64,000 nt of DNA from Channallabes apus (Eukaryota; Chordata; Actinopteri; Siluriformes; Clariidae). Positions 47,174 through 59,720 of the stretch are shown here, piece after piece. The translations under genes and the position numbers were made by a program. The notes under the pieces are model-generated. The model saw only the letters and a program-made list of their open reading frames with translations, was not told where the DNA came from and searched no databases. Location of the stretch: contig CM060118.1 in the NCBI GenBank assembly GCA_030522415.1, forward strand, positions 30,741,651 through 30,805,650. Direction: 5' to 3'. Numbering within the stretch: position 1 is the stretch's first letter; each line of letters starts with the position of its first letter.

Positions 47174-47570
47174 AAAGAGTTTTATTCATTCATTCATTCA
47201 TTTTCTATACCGCTTAATCCTGTGTTCAGGGTCGAGGGACCTGGAGCCTATCCCAGGAGACTTCGGGCACTAGGCGGGGTACACCCTGGACAGGGTGCCA
47301 ATCCATCGCAGGGCACACACACACACACACACACACTCACAATCACACACTACGGGCAATTTAGGAACGGCAATTAGCCTAACCTGCATATCTTTGGACT
47401 GTGGGAGGAAACCGGAGTACCCGGAGGAAACCCACCAAGCACGGGGAGAACATGCAAACTCCATGCACACAGAGACGGGAATCGAGCCTGGCCGGGGAAT
47501 CAAACCCAGACCCTGGAGGTGCAAGGCGACAGTGCTAACCACTACACCACCGCGCCGCCAAAGAGTTTTA
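47174..47570 (-). repeat. tRNA-headed SINE, copy 3
   Basis: The body 47185-47559 lies on the minus strand, flanked by AAAGAGTTTTA at 47174-47184 and 47560-47570. It belongs to the same subtype as the copy at 3125, with about 17 extra bases beside the B box. It is tail-to-tail with copy 2, 151 bp away. Confidence 0.92.
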
Positions 47571-48547
47571 GTGTTAGCTATTTTCCAGTTGTCTTATAAT
47601 TTCGAATGACTGCATATTTTAGTGGTGTAAATGGTGTTTGTGTATGATTGTGTGTACAGTTTCCACAGACAGAGGCGTCTTTTCCACAAGTTGGTGACAA
47701 ATTATCTGTTGATTTTCCGAGGGTCAGGCGTTCCAACTGCAGTGTCCACCTCGTCCAGGATCACATTTCAAAGAAGTACACCCTTCTTTGAAACATTTGC
47801 ACCGTTCCTTCTGGTAAGAATCTCAACACCGTACTGTGCTTGTAGTCTTCTTTAAATCTCAAACTGGCTTTATGCCTACCTGCATGTTCTTGAGAAATTT
47901 TGTCCCAAGTCCCGGTTTGACTTGAACGATCCCTCTTATCTTTCAGTATAATGTTTAAAGACAAGGTTTGCTGGATATCTAGAAAATTGTAGCTAGAAAT
48001 GTCTATGAATCAACCAGAGCTGTCTAGCTAGCGAAGAAACCTAGCAAGATATCAACAGCATTCATCTAATCTAACTCGCCATGCAACAGTAGCATTCATT
48101 TTACTCAAGATAGTGTCTTTCAGCATACATAATAGATTTTTTTTTCTTAGGTCACATTTCACATTCAGATAGTCATAGTGGTCAAACTGATTATTGCCGG
48201 CAAAAGCTTTGATTATTAAAGCAAGTTAAGGTTAGAGCCCTCTGCCGCCCATGATAAAAACTTACAGCAGTTACAATTTCCCCAACCGACCTCATGCTCT
48301 CTGGTTAAACTATGCATGCCTTGTGAGTTCCTGTTTGACTTGCAGGTCTAAGTTAATCAGTCCCAGATGGGGTAAGCTAATTTCCGGGCAGGAAAAATAT
48401 AAACAGAAGCCTGAAATGAAGACCCGAGCCATGTATGATTTATGGAAAAGTTGCAAATCAAAGTTTTATTAAATTACCATTAATATTTTATAATTATTAA
48501 AGGTCTAGAGAAAGTTTGAAACTCGGTCAAACTATGAAATGATTAAC
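47571..48547. other. Non-coding stretch with one exon-like segment
   Basis: Segment 47660-47813 has a TGTGTACAG acceptor, a CTG|GTAAGA donor and an open frame, but I recognise no protein and no neighbouring exons. The rest holds nothing identifiable. Confidence 0.35.
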
Positions 48548-49015
48548 ATACACCATATGGCCAAAAGTATGTGGACACTTGAACAAAACACCCCAAATTG
48601 TTGCCACAGAGCTGAAAAGAAACAGTTGTCTAGAGTGGCTTTCTATACTGTTGCTTTAAGTTTTTGTTTAATCGGCGGCTCAACCCTGTTCCGGCATGAC
48701 AATGCTCCTGTGCACAAACTTAGGCCCTAAAGATGTCTTCGAGTGGCCTTGCCTAAACACCATTTAACACCTTTGAGGTCCAATGAAGCATCAACTTTGT
48801 ACAGGGATTTCTTGCCGGACCCAACCTTTTGCTCATGTGACTAAAACGGCACAAATCCTCACAGTTCCTTGCAGTTCTGCTCCAAAGTGGAAAGCCATTT
48901 CAGAAGAATGGAAGCAACAAAGGCGGGACAGCTCAAAGTTGATGCCCATGGTTTTGGAAGTGGATGTTCAATACTTACATACTTTTGATTGACATTTGAA
49001 GAACATTTTATGTTT
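48548..49015 (+). mobile_element. Decayed Tc1-like element (CCATATGGCCAAAAGTATGT end)
   Basis: The left end reads ACACCATATGGCCAAAAGTA followed by TGTGGACACTTG. The interior holds TGTTCCGGCATGACAATGCT followed by CCTGTGCAC (second catalytic D region, F.HDNAPVH) and a C-terminal part with GTGGAAAGCCATTTCAGAAG. The N-terminal two-thirds of the transposase are deleted. Related fragments lie at 14950 and 16668-16890. Confidence 0.75.
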
Positions 49016-52000
49016 CTATGTGTAGGGTGGTGCCAAGCCAAAATTGTATATACACATGCTACCACTTATATGATGAGAAGAGAAAGAGATGGGACATAAA
49101 AAAAAAAATTCTGTCTGTTTTTCTTTCCTAATGGTCTTGGGATTTTTTTCCTAGCATTAAATTTTGATAAAATGTGGAATATGGAACTGGTAAACAAGTC
49201 ACCTGCCAAGATCTTTCTATCTCTCTTGCTCAAACTACTCAGTGTTGTTTTATTGCAACACTGACCTACATTTCCCCTATCAACAGAGAGAGAGAGCGAG
49301 AGAGTGGACATGTGAGGGTGAGGCTGTTTATAATCAGCCTGGGACGTATACCATATAAGTACTTGTAATCAGACTGCATTCAAACATTGCACAAAGGGCG
49401 TTCAGGTAGCGTTTGCTTTAGTCTAGTCTCATTTTGACTTGCCATAGACACGAAGGTAACACAGGATATGAATCAGTGCAGTTTCACAGATACTGCCAGT
49501 CATTACATACATGTCAGGTATTAAATTTCCATTCATTATAAGCATCTTATTCACAGGCCAGTCATCTGTCACATTCAGAACAATGCAGCATTGTGTGGTC
49601 AGACTTTCTGTTTTTTTTTTTTGTAAACTTTGTTTCAGGTAGCTGGTGGTTGTTCAAATAGGTTTCAGTCACAAAAGCTAAAATAAATAGCCGTCAGGAT
49701 TGTACCAGGAGAGTGACCAGATTTTATAGCAATGATAAACTCAAAGTACACTAGAAATAATACACAGTGTATTTCATGCGCTTGTTTTGACCAGGCTGCT
49801 GTTGAGTCATGGTGTGTCTCAACCGTACCTGATGTAAGGCTTGTAATGTGTAGCCGGTGAATCCACCCTAATCTACCCACCAAAACATCATCACTTAAAT
49901 GTTGGGCAAATGTTTATCAAACCAGCGTCTCTCACTGAATCTGCTAAAAGCAGCACTCACCAAGTTATCAGTTCCCTCCCGGTGCTCTGACGCTGTGGGG
50001 AATCGACAGGCGAGACCATTATGCACTGTGTTTGTACACATCCTGACCACTGAACCTGCTTTGGACAGGACCAAATATTGCACATTCCTACAGCCAGTAA
50101 ACATGCTCTGTGGTGGGCTCTGGCCTGACTCTAAAGGGAGTAGCAATACTGAGCCTTGGGCTACAGAAGCCCTAGGAAATACAGCATGCTCTCAGTGAGC
50201 TCCTGCAACCCTGCCAGGTTTTGTGATTTAGCGATCCAGCTTTTAGCTCTGGGATATATGACTGGCCTGTGTGTCCGAGGGAATGTATGTGTGTTTTTCT
50301 GTGAACCACAGTCTTGGGGGAAGCACAAACTTTAACTTGTGTTCTAATGGTTTCAACATTCACTCATGTGTGACAGAGCGTTGACTCTAGATTACATATC
50401 GTTGTTGATTGTATTGTTTATTGAAGCGCTTCAGTCGTTTGATATGAGTATCTGTGATATGAATACTGTACCGCCGCCCCTCCCTTCACCCCATAATGAC
50501 TCAGTCCTTGACAAATTACTGATTGCTGAACAACAGTTTTCCATACAATATATTTACTCCCCTTCACATCCCTACACATACAGACTGGCCACACAATACA
50601 AGAGCCAGGTGTCTATACCATCTGGAACCACCCCTAGACATCTGGAAGAATGGAAGGTGCAAACTCTGGACTATTAGGCGCCACTACTTTACAGTCTCTG
50701 TTCCCTCTCATTCCACATTATCTAAGAAGTTCACCTCACCACAGCAGACAACAGCTTTACTCACACTTGGTGAGGCTCATCACACTATTGGGTTGTGTAC
50801 TATCACAGTCACTGCTAATGCGTCAGCGCCCCTCAGTCCTGCCTCTAACTGCGACAGCTGTTGGTTAAGCTGTGATATACAGACCATAAATATATTAAAA
50901 AAAAAAAAACCATTACAAATAAGCCACCTGAACATAAAGTACAGAATTAGCCGCACATCCTCAGGCTGTCTGCTTGTCCACAGCCTCAGGACTTTTCAAT
51001 GTCCACCCGATGGTCCTCTGATGTAAACAACAGCTGGGCCCGCAACAAGTTACGCTCAGAACAGCTGAAGGATGGTTGCGTGAAACGTGGATTCCTTGCC
51101 CTGAGGGTAGGTTTATGTGAAAAATAAAACACGTCCCTGGAGTCCTGACTAGAGCAATTGTTCTTAGGTTTTATTTTAGTCAGCGTGCACTGCAGGAAGG
51201 AAGAGCGCAGTGGTCAGTCTGGATAGCATGAGACAGGGTCACAGATAGAGATAGAGGCCTTTGTTTGAGCATGAGTGCATCCTGGCCCCTGTGGCAACCC
51301 ATCCTGTTTATGCAAAAGGTGATATGCCCGTGCGCTAATTGCCCTCAGCAGACCTACATGCATACACACATTATTTCATCTGTTCACCCCTTCCTCTCTG
51401 CTGAGGTCAGTCTGTCCTTCTGTCTCTGCACTCTCTCTTTCTCCTACTGAGTGATGCTGTCAAGCACGTTTGGCTTGTCCGAAAGGCTTGTTTGGTTTTA
51501 CTTAATTATTTTCATTGTATGCTTACTCTGTTTAGGTGCTTGTGGGCTGCTTTTACACTCTGGGTTTCCTTGTTTGCTCCAAACTAAACTGGGCTTTAGC
51601 TAAATACCTCCATCATTTGACCATCATTTACACTATCTATGGAAAGTGATTCAACTGGCATGAAAGGGACATTCAGGGAATCAACCATGTCTTCCCTAAG
51701 TCAGAAGAGTTGATTTTATTGCCCCTATTCATTTTTATCATAATGCACTGGAGCCATAAAAGTCCAAGGCTTGATGGGAATAGTGATTCATTCGGGTCAC
51801 AGGACAGACCTAATTGCCCCAATTCTCTGGGTATTACCCTTGAAAATGCCCTTGAAAGAGGCATCTATTAAGCTTACCCACATAACCTATTCAATATAAC
51901 TAAATTACTTATTCACCCAGTTTATGAAGCAATTGCTTTTATTCTAGTAGAAATTCATCAACTGAAATGTGCCAGTGTTCCTCTGTTAGATAAAGTTCAA

Positions 52001-52881
52001 TCCCTTAGGTTCAGGCCTGCTGAAAGTCTCAGAGATTCTTCCCTTAGTTGTTGCTTCTTCATTCCTTGTGGCTTGTAGCTTTAGAGAGATAGAGATATAA
52101 CAAACAGAGATTTTACTTCTGAAGTAAAGAGCACTAAAACACCAAATTATTCTGATAGACCAGAAGCAATGAACGTTTAGGACAAGCAAGTAGTGTAATG
52201 TTGGAAGAAGCGTTTGGAATGAGTGAATATTTCACAGAAATCAAGATACTACTGTATTAACTTCCGATGATCTGTTTAATGCACGACAAAATATGTAATA
52301 TGACATTCAGGTTTATTCAGTTACTGTATTATTTCTAAATTCTGGAAATTCTTATTACAGTTTATTAAAACTACATCTTGAATCTAACATACACACACAA
52401 TCCCTGATGGACAGAATGTACAATTTAAGAGTATTTTCATTTGCTATTGAGTCGGGTTTAATGTTTTATTACAACAATAAATGTTTCTCCAGGACTTTGT
52501 CTATCATTTAATACCATAATGATTATAACTACAGGATCTTTAGATGTAAACAGAGTTAGATAATAACGTTGTTATTGTGTCCTGCATATCACCACAGGCT
52601 TTTTATTTTTTATTTTTATTTTTTTATAACTTATGGATATCGTTTTTATGAGATGCTGGATGTGAAACAGACTGCAGTGTCCGCCTTAGTCCTTTTACTG
52701 CCTTAGAACACAAATACACACATCAGTAGCAAACTCATGAATCAGATGCATAGCATTTGTACTGCCACATGAATAAGTGCATAAGATAAAAACATTAAGT
52801 CAGAGTTCGCCCTGCTTCACTTTTCTGTTATGTCCTGTTTTGACACCGGTTTTGTATATTTGTCCGTGTTTGCGTGGTATC

Positions 52882-52883
<2 letters not shown>
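49016..52883. other. Non-coding stretch, nothing classified
   Basis: Almost 3.9 kb with only minor simple sequence (A run at 50898-50909, GA-rich text at 49286-49301). Segment 51620-51880 is free of repeats and has balanced composition; a conserved non-coding element there is possible but unproven. No gene recognised. Confidence 0.4.

Positions 52884-52953
<70 letters not shown>
52884..52953. repeat. (TG)35 microsatellite
   Basis: Seventy bases of uninterrupted TG dinucleotides. Confidence 0.97.
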
Positions 52954-52956
<3 letters not shown>

Positions 52957-53799
52957 GTAGTTACTTTAGGACTCAAAAGAATATTTCAGTGCCACACAGC
53001 AATTTGCTCACCTCACAATACACACAAAACATTTCGAGATAAACACACGTTCTCCCCATTGTGGAGGAACCAGGGACAAACATTTGGGCGCATATTAGGA
53101 CAGGAGATCTGTCTCAGAGTAAACAGTCTTTAACCACACACACACACACACACACCCGCGCAATCATGTTATTACCCATTCAGCCAATCATGCAACAGCT
53201 AAACGCAGCTTGCTCATGGGTGTTGGTTCCAGCTGATCTCCTGGGATCGTCCTGGACTGTTGCTAGAGTTTATACACAATGGTGCCAAAATGAATAAATT
53301 AATAAAGAAATATTCATCTACAGTAATGGCAGTTCTTTTCTTCAGTAATGTAATGTTGTATTAGACTGGTTTAGACTGGTTACAGAACTGGTATAGATAA
53401 TACAGGTATATGTTACAATCATGGTGAGCACAACAGCATCTCATAATGCATTACAAAAATGGACAGTTGAATCTAAAGAAATGCTGTAAACTCATTATAA
53501 CCTCTGATTCCTGGTCTTGTGTGGCACGAGAGGAACCTGTGGTCTTCTTCTCTACAACATGTCATTATGAAAACATCAATACTGTATAGTGAACTATACA
53601 AAATCCAACCCCTCACAAATTGATGAAAATTTAATGCAATTCTATTTTTATAACCAATATATACACGTATAGAAACATTCATAGAATAAAATTATGACAG
53701 ATTTGAAGTGGCTTATTTAATTTTTGTATAAACTGGAGAGCAAAACTTGACATACACATAGACTTACGATCAATTTTGTTTTTTTCACAACTCCACATA
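52954..53799. other. Non-coding stretch
   Basis: A short CA run lies at 53136-53155. No gene or classified repeat recognised. Confidence 0.4.
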
Positions 53800-54760
53800 C
53801 AGTACTGTACAAAAGTCTTGAGCTGCCCATTCTTTATAGTTTTGTTTCCAAAGAGGCACACTTTTAATGTAGTTTTCAGGAATAGTTCTCCAGGCTTGCT
53901 GAAGGACTTTTTTGGCTCTCAATTTTGGCACATTTTTATTTTCAGTCCAGTCCCTGTACCCGACCAGATGATCTTTTTTTAAGCCACACAACAGTGTATG
54001 AATCAATCAAGTATAAAAACACCTAACTTAAAGCACGAACCAGTGAGAAACAGGTGCAGATATTGATTAGCATACTGGTGATGCTGAATGAGTGACTGGA
54101 ACAGACGAGAGGAGAAATGAGGTTGCTGCTGAAGTCGTTACATAAACAACCAATTTTTAAATCATATCTTTAGGCACTGTCACAGCCTGTCACAGTAAAA
54201 TGTTTGTTCTAATTCATTTATTATGAAGAATGTTGTTTGGCTTGAGACTTGTACACAACATTATATTCCATGTTACCATACATTTCTTCATTTCAAGACA
54301 ATAAGGCTATCTACTTTTAAAATAAAAATCGCACCAAAAAAAAAAAAGGTTTTCCCATAATAAACACTGTTATTCATAAAGGAAAAAGAATAAGGCTGAA
54401 GAATAAGGTAATCTGAAGATCACTGCACTGACTGTGAAGCATGGGGGTGGCAGCATCTTGTCATGGAGCTTTTTTGTTGTAAAAGGGACTAGTGAATTTT
54501 ATAAAAAAAAAAAAAAAACTTGGCCTCACGGGGTAGGAAAAACCTCTAGAGATGCTGAAGCAACATTTCAACAATAAAATAAAAACTTGGTATTCCAGCC
54601 AGATAATGATCCTAAGAATAACAAAATCACATCATTGCATAATAAGCAAAAACTACACAAAGTGTTGTGGAAAGCTAGCCCAAGCATTTGATTCCCATCC
54701 ACTTTAAATTATTTTGAAACGACCCCTTATGGAAATAAAGTTGCTAAATGAAAAACTGAG
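53800..54760 (+). mobile_element. Decayed Tc1-like DNA element(s)
   Basis: The left part starts TACTGTACAAAAGTCTTGAG and shares ordered blocks with 9585-9835. The right part (54411-54760) reads LTVKHGGGSILSWSFF, the glycine-rich box of a Tc1 transposase, then a decayed PDNDPKNNKITSLHN-like segment (second catalytic region). A central A run and many stops are present. Whether both parts come from one insertion is uncertain. Confidence 0.65.
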
Positions 54761-55369
54761 TTAGAACAGCTTTAGTCTCATTTTATGTCAACTTACTTTC
54801 TTATATGCACTTAGGCTCACATGCATGACGTGGCACTCACTCATATCTCTCTCTCTCTCTCTGTGTCTGTGGCTTGAATTCTGCCTGAGCTCTAATTAGT
54901 CATAAGACCTTTGGCACTGCGGTGCACCTAAGATCATGCATACTTAGGTTTGCTTAAGGGAGAAAAGAAGCAAAGGGGAACTCCAGGAAAGGCTATTTCA
55001 TTAGTCTAATTAGCACTTATTACATTACATACCAGACTTACGTCAATCACCAGTTAGCAGAGGCAAACAAGAGGGGTGAACTGCGCTGCAGATGGTTGTG
55101 GGGCTTTGTTGGGATTGCCCATGACAGTGGCTAGAACATTTAATTTGAGAAGAACGGGAAAAGTACCTATACCCTCTAATATCTCTTTAGACTGCTTTTA
55201 GATTTGATTACACAACATTTATTTCCATCCAGAGTTTTTTGTCCAAAATCGTGTATCTACGGTATAATAACCAATCATAGTCTAACCAATTCATAGAGTA
55301 TTTTCCAAAGTGTAGACCTGATCTTACTTTCACTATTAAATTTCATTTTTATTTGTTACATACACAACC
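54761..55369. other. Non-coding stretch, possible regulatory segment
   Basis: After a (CT)n run at 54847-54862, segment 54880-55140 has homeobox-type TAATTAG cores (TCTAATTAGTC near 54892 and TCTAATTAGCAC near 55006) and no transposon text. This is only suggestive of a conserved enhancer. Confidence 0.3.
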
Positions 55370-55540
55370 AGGGTGGTACGGACAAATAGTAGTTATCACT
55401 GTCACCTTGCACCTCCAGGTTCCGCATTTAAGTCACGCCCGAGGGTCTGTGTGCATGGTGTTCGCATGTTCTCCCTGTGCTTAGTGGGTTTCCTCCTACA
55501 GTCCAAAGACATGCAGATTAGGTTAATTGAGACGGTGTGT
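55370..55540 (+). repeat. Truncated, diverged copy of the tRNA-headed SINE
   Basis: GTTATCACTGTCACCTTGCA, CCTCCAGGTTCCGCATTTAA, TGTGTGCATGGTGTTCGCAT, TAGTGGGTTTCCTCC and TCCAAAGACATGCAGATTAG follow the order of copies 1-3. The 3' body and tail are absent and the B box is mutated. Confidence 0.8.
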
Positions 55541-58249
55541 GAAATTCGTAGAACATTTCCTGTGTCATAACATTTAAAACTCTAGCAAACAGTTCGATGA
55601 GTAATGTCCAGTTCCCTTCACCGTCATGATTTTTGCTACGAATCACTACAAAATGAAAAAGGTTTTGTGTTATAGTAAGCGTTTCACAATTGCCACAGTG
55701 TGTCAGGGTGACCGGATGTGATCTGTAGCTTGCCGGCATTGACTATTAATTTTTTAAGCATGGCAGAGCTACACCTCATAAACGGAGAGCTGTGGCATTC
55801 AGCAGAATGCTGCTCTGATGGTCTGTAATGTTGGACTATACCTATTCTTCATTGTGTGTCTGTGTGTGTGTTTTTCTCTATCTGTGTGTGAGTATCAGTC
55901 AGTCACACTATTTGCTTTCTGCATGAGTCATAGTCACAACGTCTCACTTAGCAAAATCAAACAAATTGTAACCAGTCCACATGGAGAGTTTTAACCCGAC
56001 TGACCTTTGACCCATAGGGCGGTAACCCAGATTGTGTGTCAGTAACTTGTACTGTGTCTGAGACACAGCAGACCAAGGGCACCATTAAAGAGCAGTGGAG
56101 CTCTGGGCTTTGAAAATGAGGACACAGGAACTGTTACTGACTTGTATGTTTGAAGTCTCTAATCGCTTCGTTTGGGAGCTCAGAGATGTGTGCACACAGG
56201 GGTCAGGGACGACAGCTGGACCACTGCCACACGCTGACCTCAGTTCACCTGTTTACAGGAAAGCCGGGGCAGAGAGTCCGGACTGGATTGTGGACGAAAC
56301 AAGGGCTTCCAGTAACAAACCTTTTTGATTTTTATTTTTTTTTTTTAACTCATAGTACACCACTCATTATAATTCACAGCAGTGAAATTATAAAATATAT
56401 AATCAAATAGTTTGCAAATGTAGCTGTGACTAGTTTAACATGTCATCCCAGGTGGGTAAATAAAATGAGAAAAAAAAGAATCTGTCCTTGCAGTACCACC
56501 CACTGTGTGTTCCTCGTGCACAGTCTTCCCAGGATAAGATGCCAAGCCAATGTGGCTCTCACCAGGATAAAGCAGTTAGTGGAAATGAGAAAGTGCGCGA
56601 GTGATTATGTAAAGTTTAAAGCTGGTTACCGAACAATATCCATTTGAAAGGAGCAAACAAACTACCTTACACATTAAAGTGTATTAAATGGGTGTAACCG
56701 TTAAACTGTGAATAAAATCAACATTAAGAACGTTGTGTCTCTACGTGGATCTATCTCTCTGTGTGTGTGTGTGTGTGTGTGTATGTGTGTTATCTAAATA
56801 ACCTTTGCTCTCATTCTCACCCTGGCTTTTGGATGTTCTTATGCATGAGCTATACTGATGTCATGCTGTGGTCTCTGAGCCATGGGAGCGTGTGCGGTTT
56901 GAGCTGTTTTGTGGCTGAAGCTGGTACACTTAACCCCGTTCCAGCTGACTCATAGTTCTCTTATGTCGTGAAGTTGCAGAACATTATGCCTGATGACATT
57001 TCTTCAGTCCTATGACGTGCATGTAACAATGTAGGCTTTTATAAACACGTTTGATTAGGGACAGTGTGTGTATTCCCCGAGCTCAGCTGTTTGTCTGATA
57101 TACACATATGGCCATTCTTAATGACGAGTGCTGACTATGTGCTTTTGCCTAATTTTGTCCCATGACTAACTCCATGTTCCACTGTTAAATAGATCATGTC
57201 AGCACATTTTGTGTACTTTAGTTGTATTTATATTATGTTAATGCCATATATTGCATAATCCTCTCACTGCTCTGAAAGTTGGTTGAAATTAGATTTTTTT
57301 TTTTTTTGTCCATTTTATTCTACGGTCACAACCCATCCTGTTCCAACCCTCTCATTTTCTAAAATTAATTGGGCCCGGTGCTGCACACAGTGATTGGATT
57401 GTATCAGGTGTTAGGGGGAGACAACAGTGGTGACCCTGCTTGGAACTGACCCTCCAATCAGTAACACTGCCTCAACTGCCTGTGCCACCACTGCCCTGAT
57501 ATTGGATACAATAAGACATGAAATTAAAGTGATTTAGAATAACTTATTTTAGGTCTAATAGGTCCCTGAGTCAGTATGATTATATTGCATGAATTATGTC
57601 TACAGTATCATGATGTTGGCTGCTAATGTGGAACAAAACTTGCAGATTGTGTCAGATGTGTAGCTTTTAACATAATATCTGTCAAAATCCGATATGAAGA
57701 TCATGTCATGGCAAAATATCTCGGAATTCAATTTCTTTTAATTGGTAAATTAAAGAATAAAAAAAAAAAAAGGGGTTTGCCAAGTTTTGCCCTTGACTGG
57801 AGATGTATGGTCTAACACCCACAGCTAAACTCTACAGTTTAGTCAGGTACAAATCCCCCTGACTCTCTTGTGAAACTTTGATTTGACATTCGCATTCTCA
57901 GAATTACGACATATTTAAAAGAATAGAAAGGATCTTAGTTTAGTTTTTTTCACACTTCAGTGAAGACCAGATTCTCGGTTTGTCTGCATCATATCACAAC
58001 GTAATTTGATGGAAATTCTATGAAAAAAAAAAAAAACATGCATTACACAAAAATTGCACTTCAGCAATACCTTCAGTATTCAGTATCTTGAATTTTTTTT
58101 TGTAACATTACAAAATGCAATAGAAATGGCAGCTATTAAAAAGTGAAAGTGTGCTTTTCCACAGTGAGGTGAACTCATTGGCCTGAATTTAATAAAGACA
58201 TACTCTTGTCAGTGAGGCTAATCAGAAAAAGTGTTTGGTTTGATAGGGA
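55541..58249. other. Non-coding stretch with minor simple repeats
   Basis: (TG)n lies at 56759-56782 and a T run at 57295-57307. No gene or clearly classifiable element recognised. Confidence 0.4.
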
Positions 58250-58680
58250 GTAAAAAGATTGTACTTTGGAGCTATGGAAAAAGATTATGTGGTCTGGTGA
58301 GTCCAGATTGACTCTATTCTAGAGTGATGGGTGTGTCAGGGTAATAAGGGAAGCACATGAAGTAATGCACCAATCATGCCTAGTGCCCACTGTACAGGCC
58401 TCTGGAGGCAGTGTTATTATCTGGGTTTATTTCAGTTGATCAGGTCTAGGGTCAGCAACATTATGTGGCAATAATATAAAGTCAGCTGATGATCTGAATG
58501 AACCGAATGACCGGGTTATAACATCAAGGTTTTTTCCTCCTTGATGGCGCAGGCATTTTCCAGGACTTAAATTGTGTAATCTTCACACGACTTGATCACC
58601 ATCGTACATGCTGTAATCAAAGCTAAAGGTAACTGAACAAAATATTAGAATGTAAGACTTTTTTTTGTGGATGGACAGTG
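58250..58680 (+). mobile_element. Decayed Tc1-like transposase fragment
   Basis: Translated blocks: WSGESRLTLF (first catalytic D position changed), CLVPTVQASGGSVIIWVYFS (glycine-rich box), SGLGSATLCGNNIKSADDLN and NDRVITSRFFPP..WRRHFPGL (remnant before the second catalytic D). The frame is interrupted by stops and the C-terminal part is missing. GTGGATGGACAGTGTA at 58668-58683 may be its right end. Confidence 0.7.
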
Positions 58681-59039
58681 TATAAGATTATTAAACCTGT
58701 TTCTATATATCAATTTTCTCAAAAATACATAAAAGGGTATTTTGGTTGTCTTCGTGAAAATAAGATAATGTTGTTGAATTTGACTTGCTTATTATTTGCT
58801 TGAAATATAATAAAAAAACATAACCTGCAACTGTCACCTGACTTAAAATTCTAGCAAAAAGTTTAAAGCTGGTTACCGAAGTTCTTGCGTTAGGAGATTT
58901 TCATATTCATATACACCTAACCTTATGACAACACCTGTAATGAGTACAGTATGTCCCCCTATTGGCACCAAAACTGTCATTGTTAAATTCATTGAGGCAT
59001 GGTCCTGTAAGTTGTTAGGTGGGGTCTCCATGGATTGAT
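58681..59039. other. Non-coding stretch
   Basis: AT-rich; nothing recognised. Confidence 0.4.
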
Positions 59040-59720
59040 TGAATGTTTTTCCCCCCCATACAGACACTCAATTGAATTGGAACATATTGTTGATCTTTAT
59101 ATTGTTGATATGAAGGCCAAGTCAACAACTCGAATTGTTGTTGTGTTTCTTAAACCACTCTTGAACTACTTTTGCAGTGTGATAGGGTGTATTATTCTGC
59201 TTAAAGAGGCCACTGCCATCAGGGAATACTATTTCATGGAGTGGTATACTTGGTCAACAGCAAGACGTGGTACTTCTCAAAGTAACATCCACATGAATGG
59301 CAGGATCCAAGGTTTCCCAGTAGAACGCTGCCCAAAGCATCACACTGCCCGTGGCAGCTTGACTTATTCCATTAGTGCATCCTGGTGCCATGTATGTGTG
59401 TCATGTCAACACATGACACACATACACCCGGCCAAACAACATGATGTATAAGAAAACTTGATGCATCAGATCAGGGCACTATCTTCTATTCAGTTCTGAT
59501 ACTCACATATCCATGGTGGACAGGGGTCAGCATGGGCACACTGACTGGTCTGTGACTATGCAGCCCCATATGCAAACTGTGATGCAATGTATGCTCTGTC
59601 ACCTTTTTATTAAAACCAGCACTAATTTTTTAGATTTACAGTAGTCTTTCTACTTGATCAGACTACATAGGGCCCAATGAGCCTTGGTCACCCATATCAA
59701 TAAATATTGATTTCCTTCTT
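59040..59720 (-). mobile_element. Decayed Tc1-like element, minus strand
   Basis: Plus-strand text CATGAATGGCAGGATCCAAG, GAACGCTGCCCAAAGCATCA, GTGGACAGGGGTCAGCATGG, ACTATGCAGCCCCATATGC and AATGAGCCTTGGTCACCCAT is the reverse complement of a known fish transposase region (motifs such as VPMLTPVH and GLRS). Frames are broken. Confidence 0.7.
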
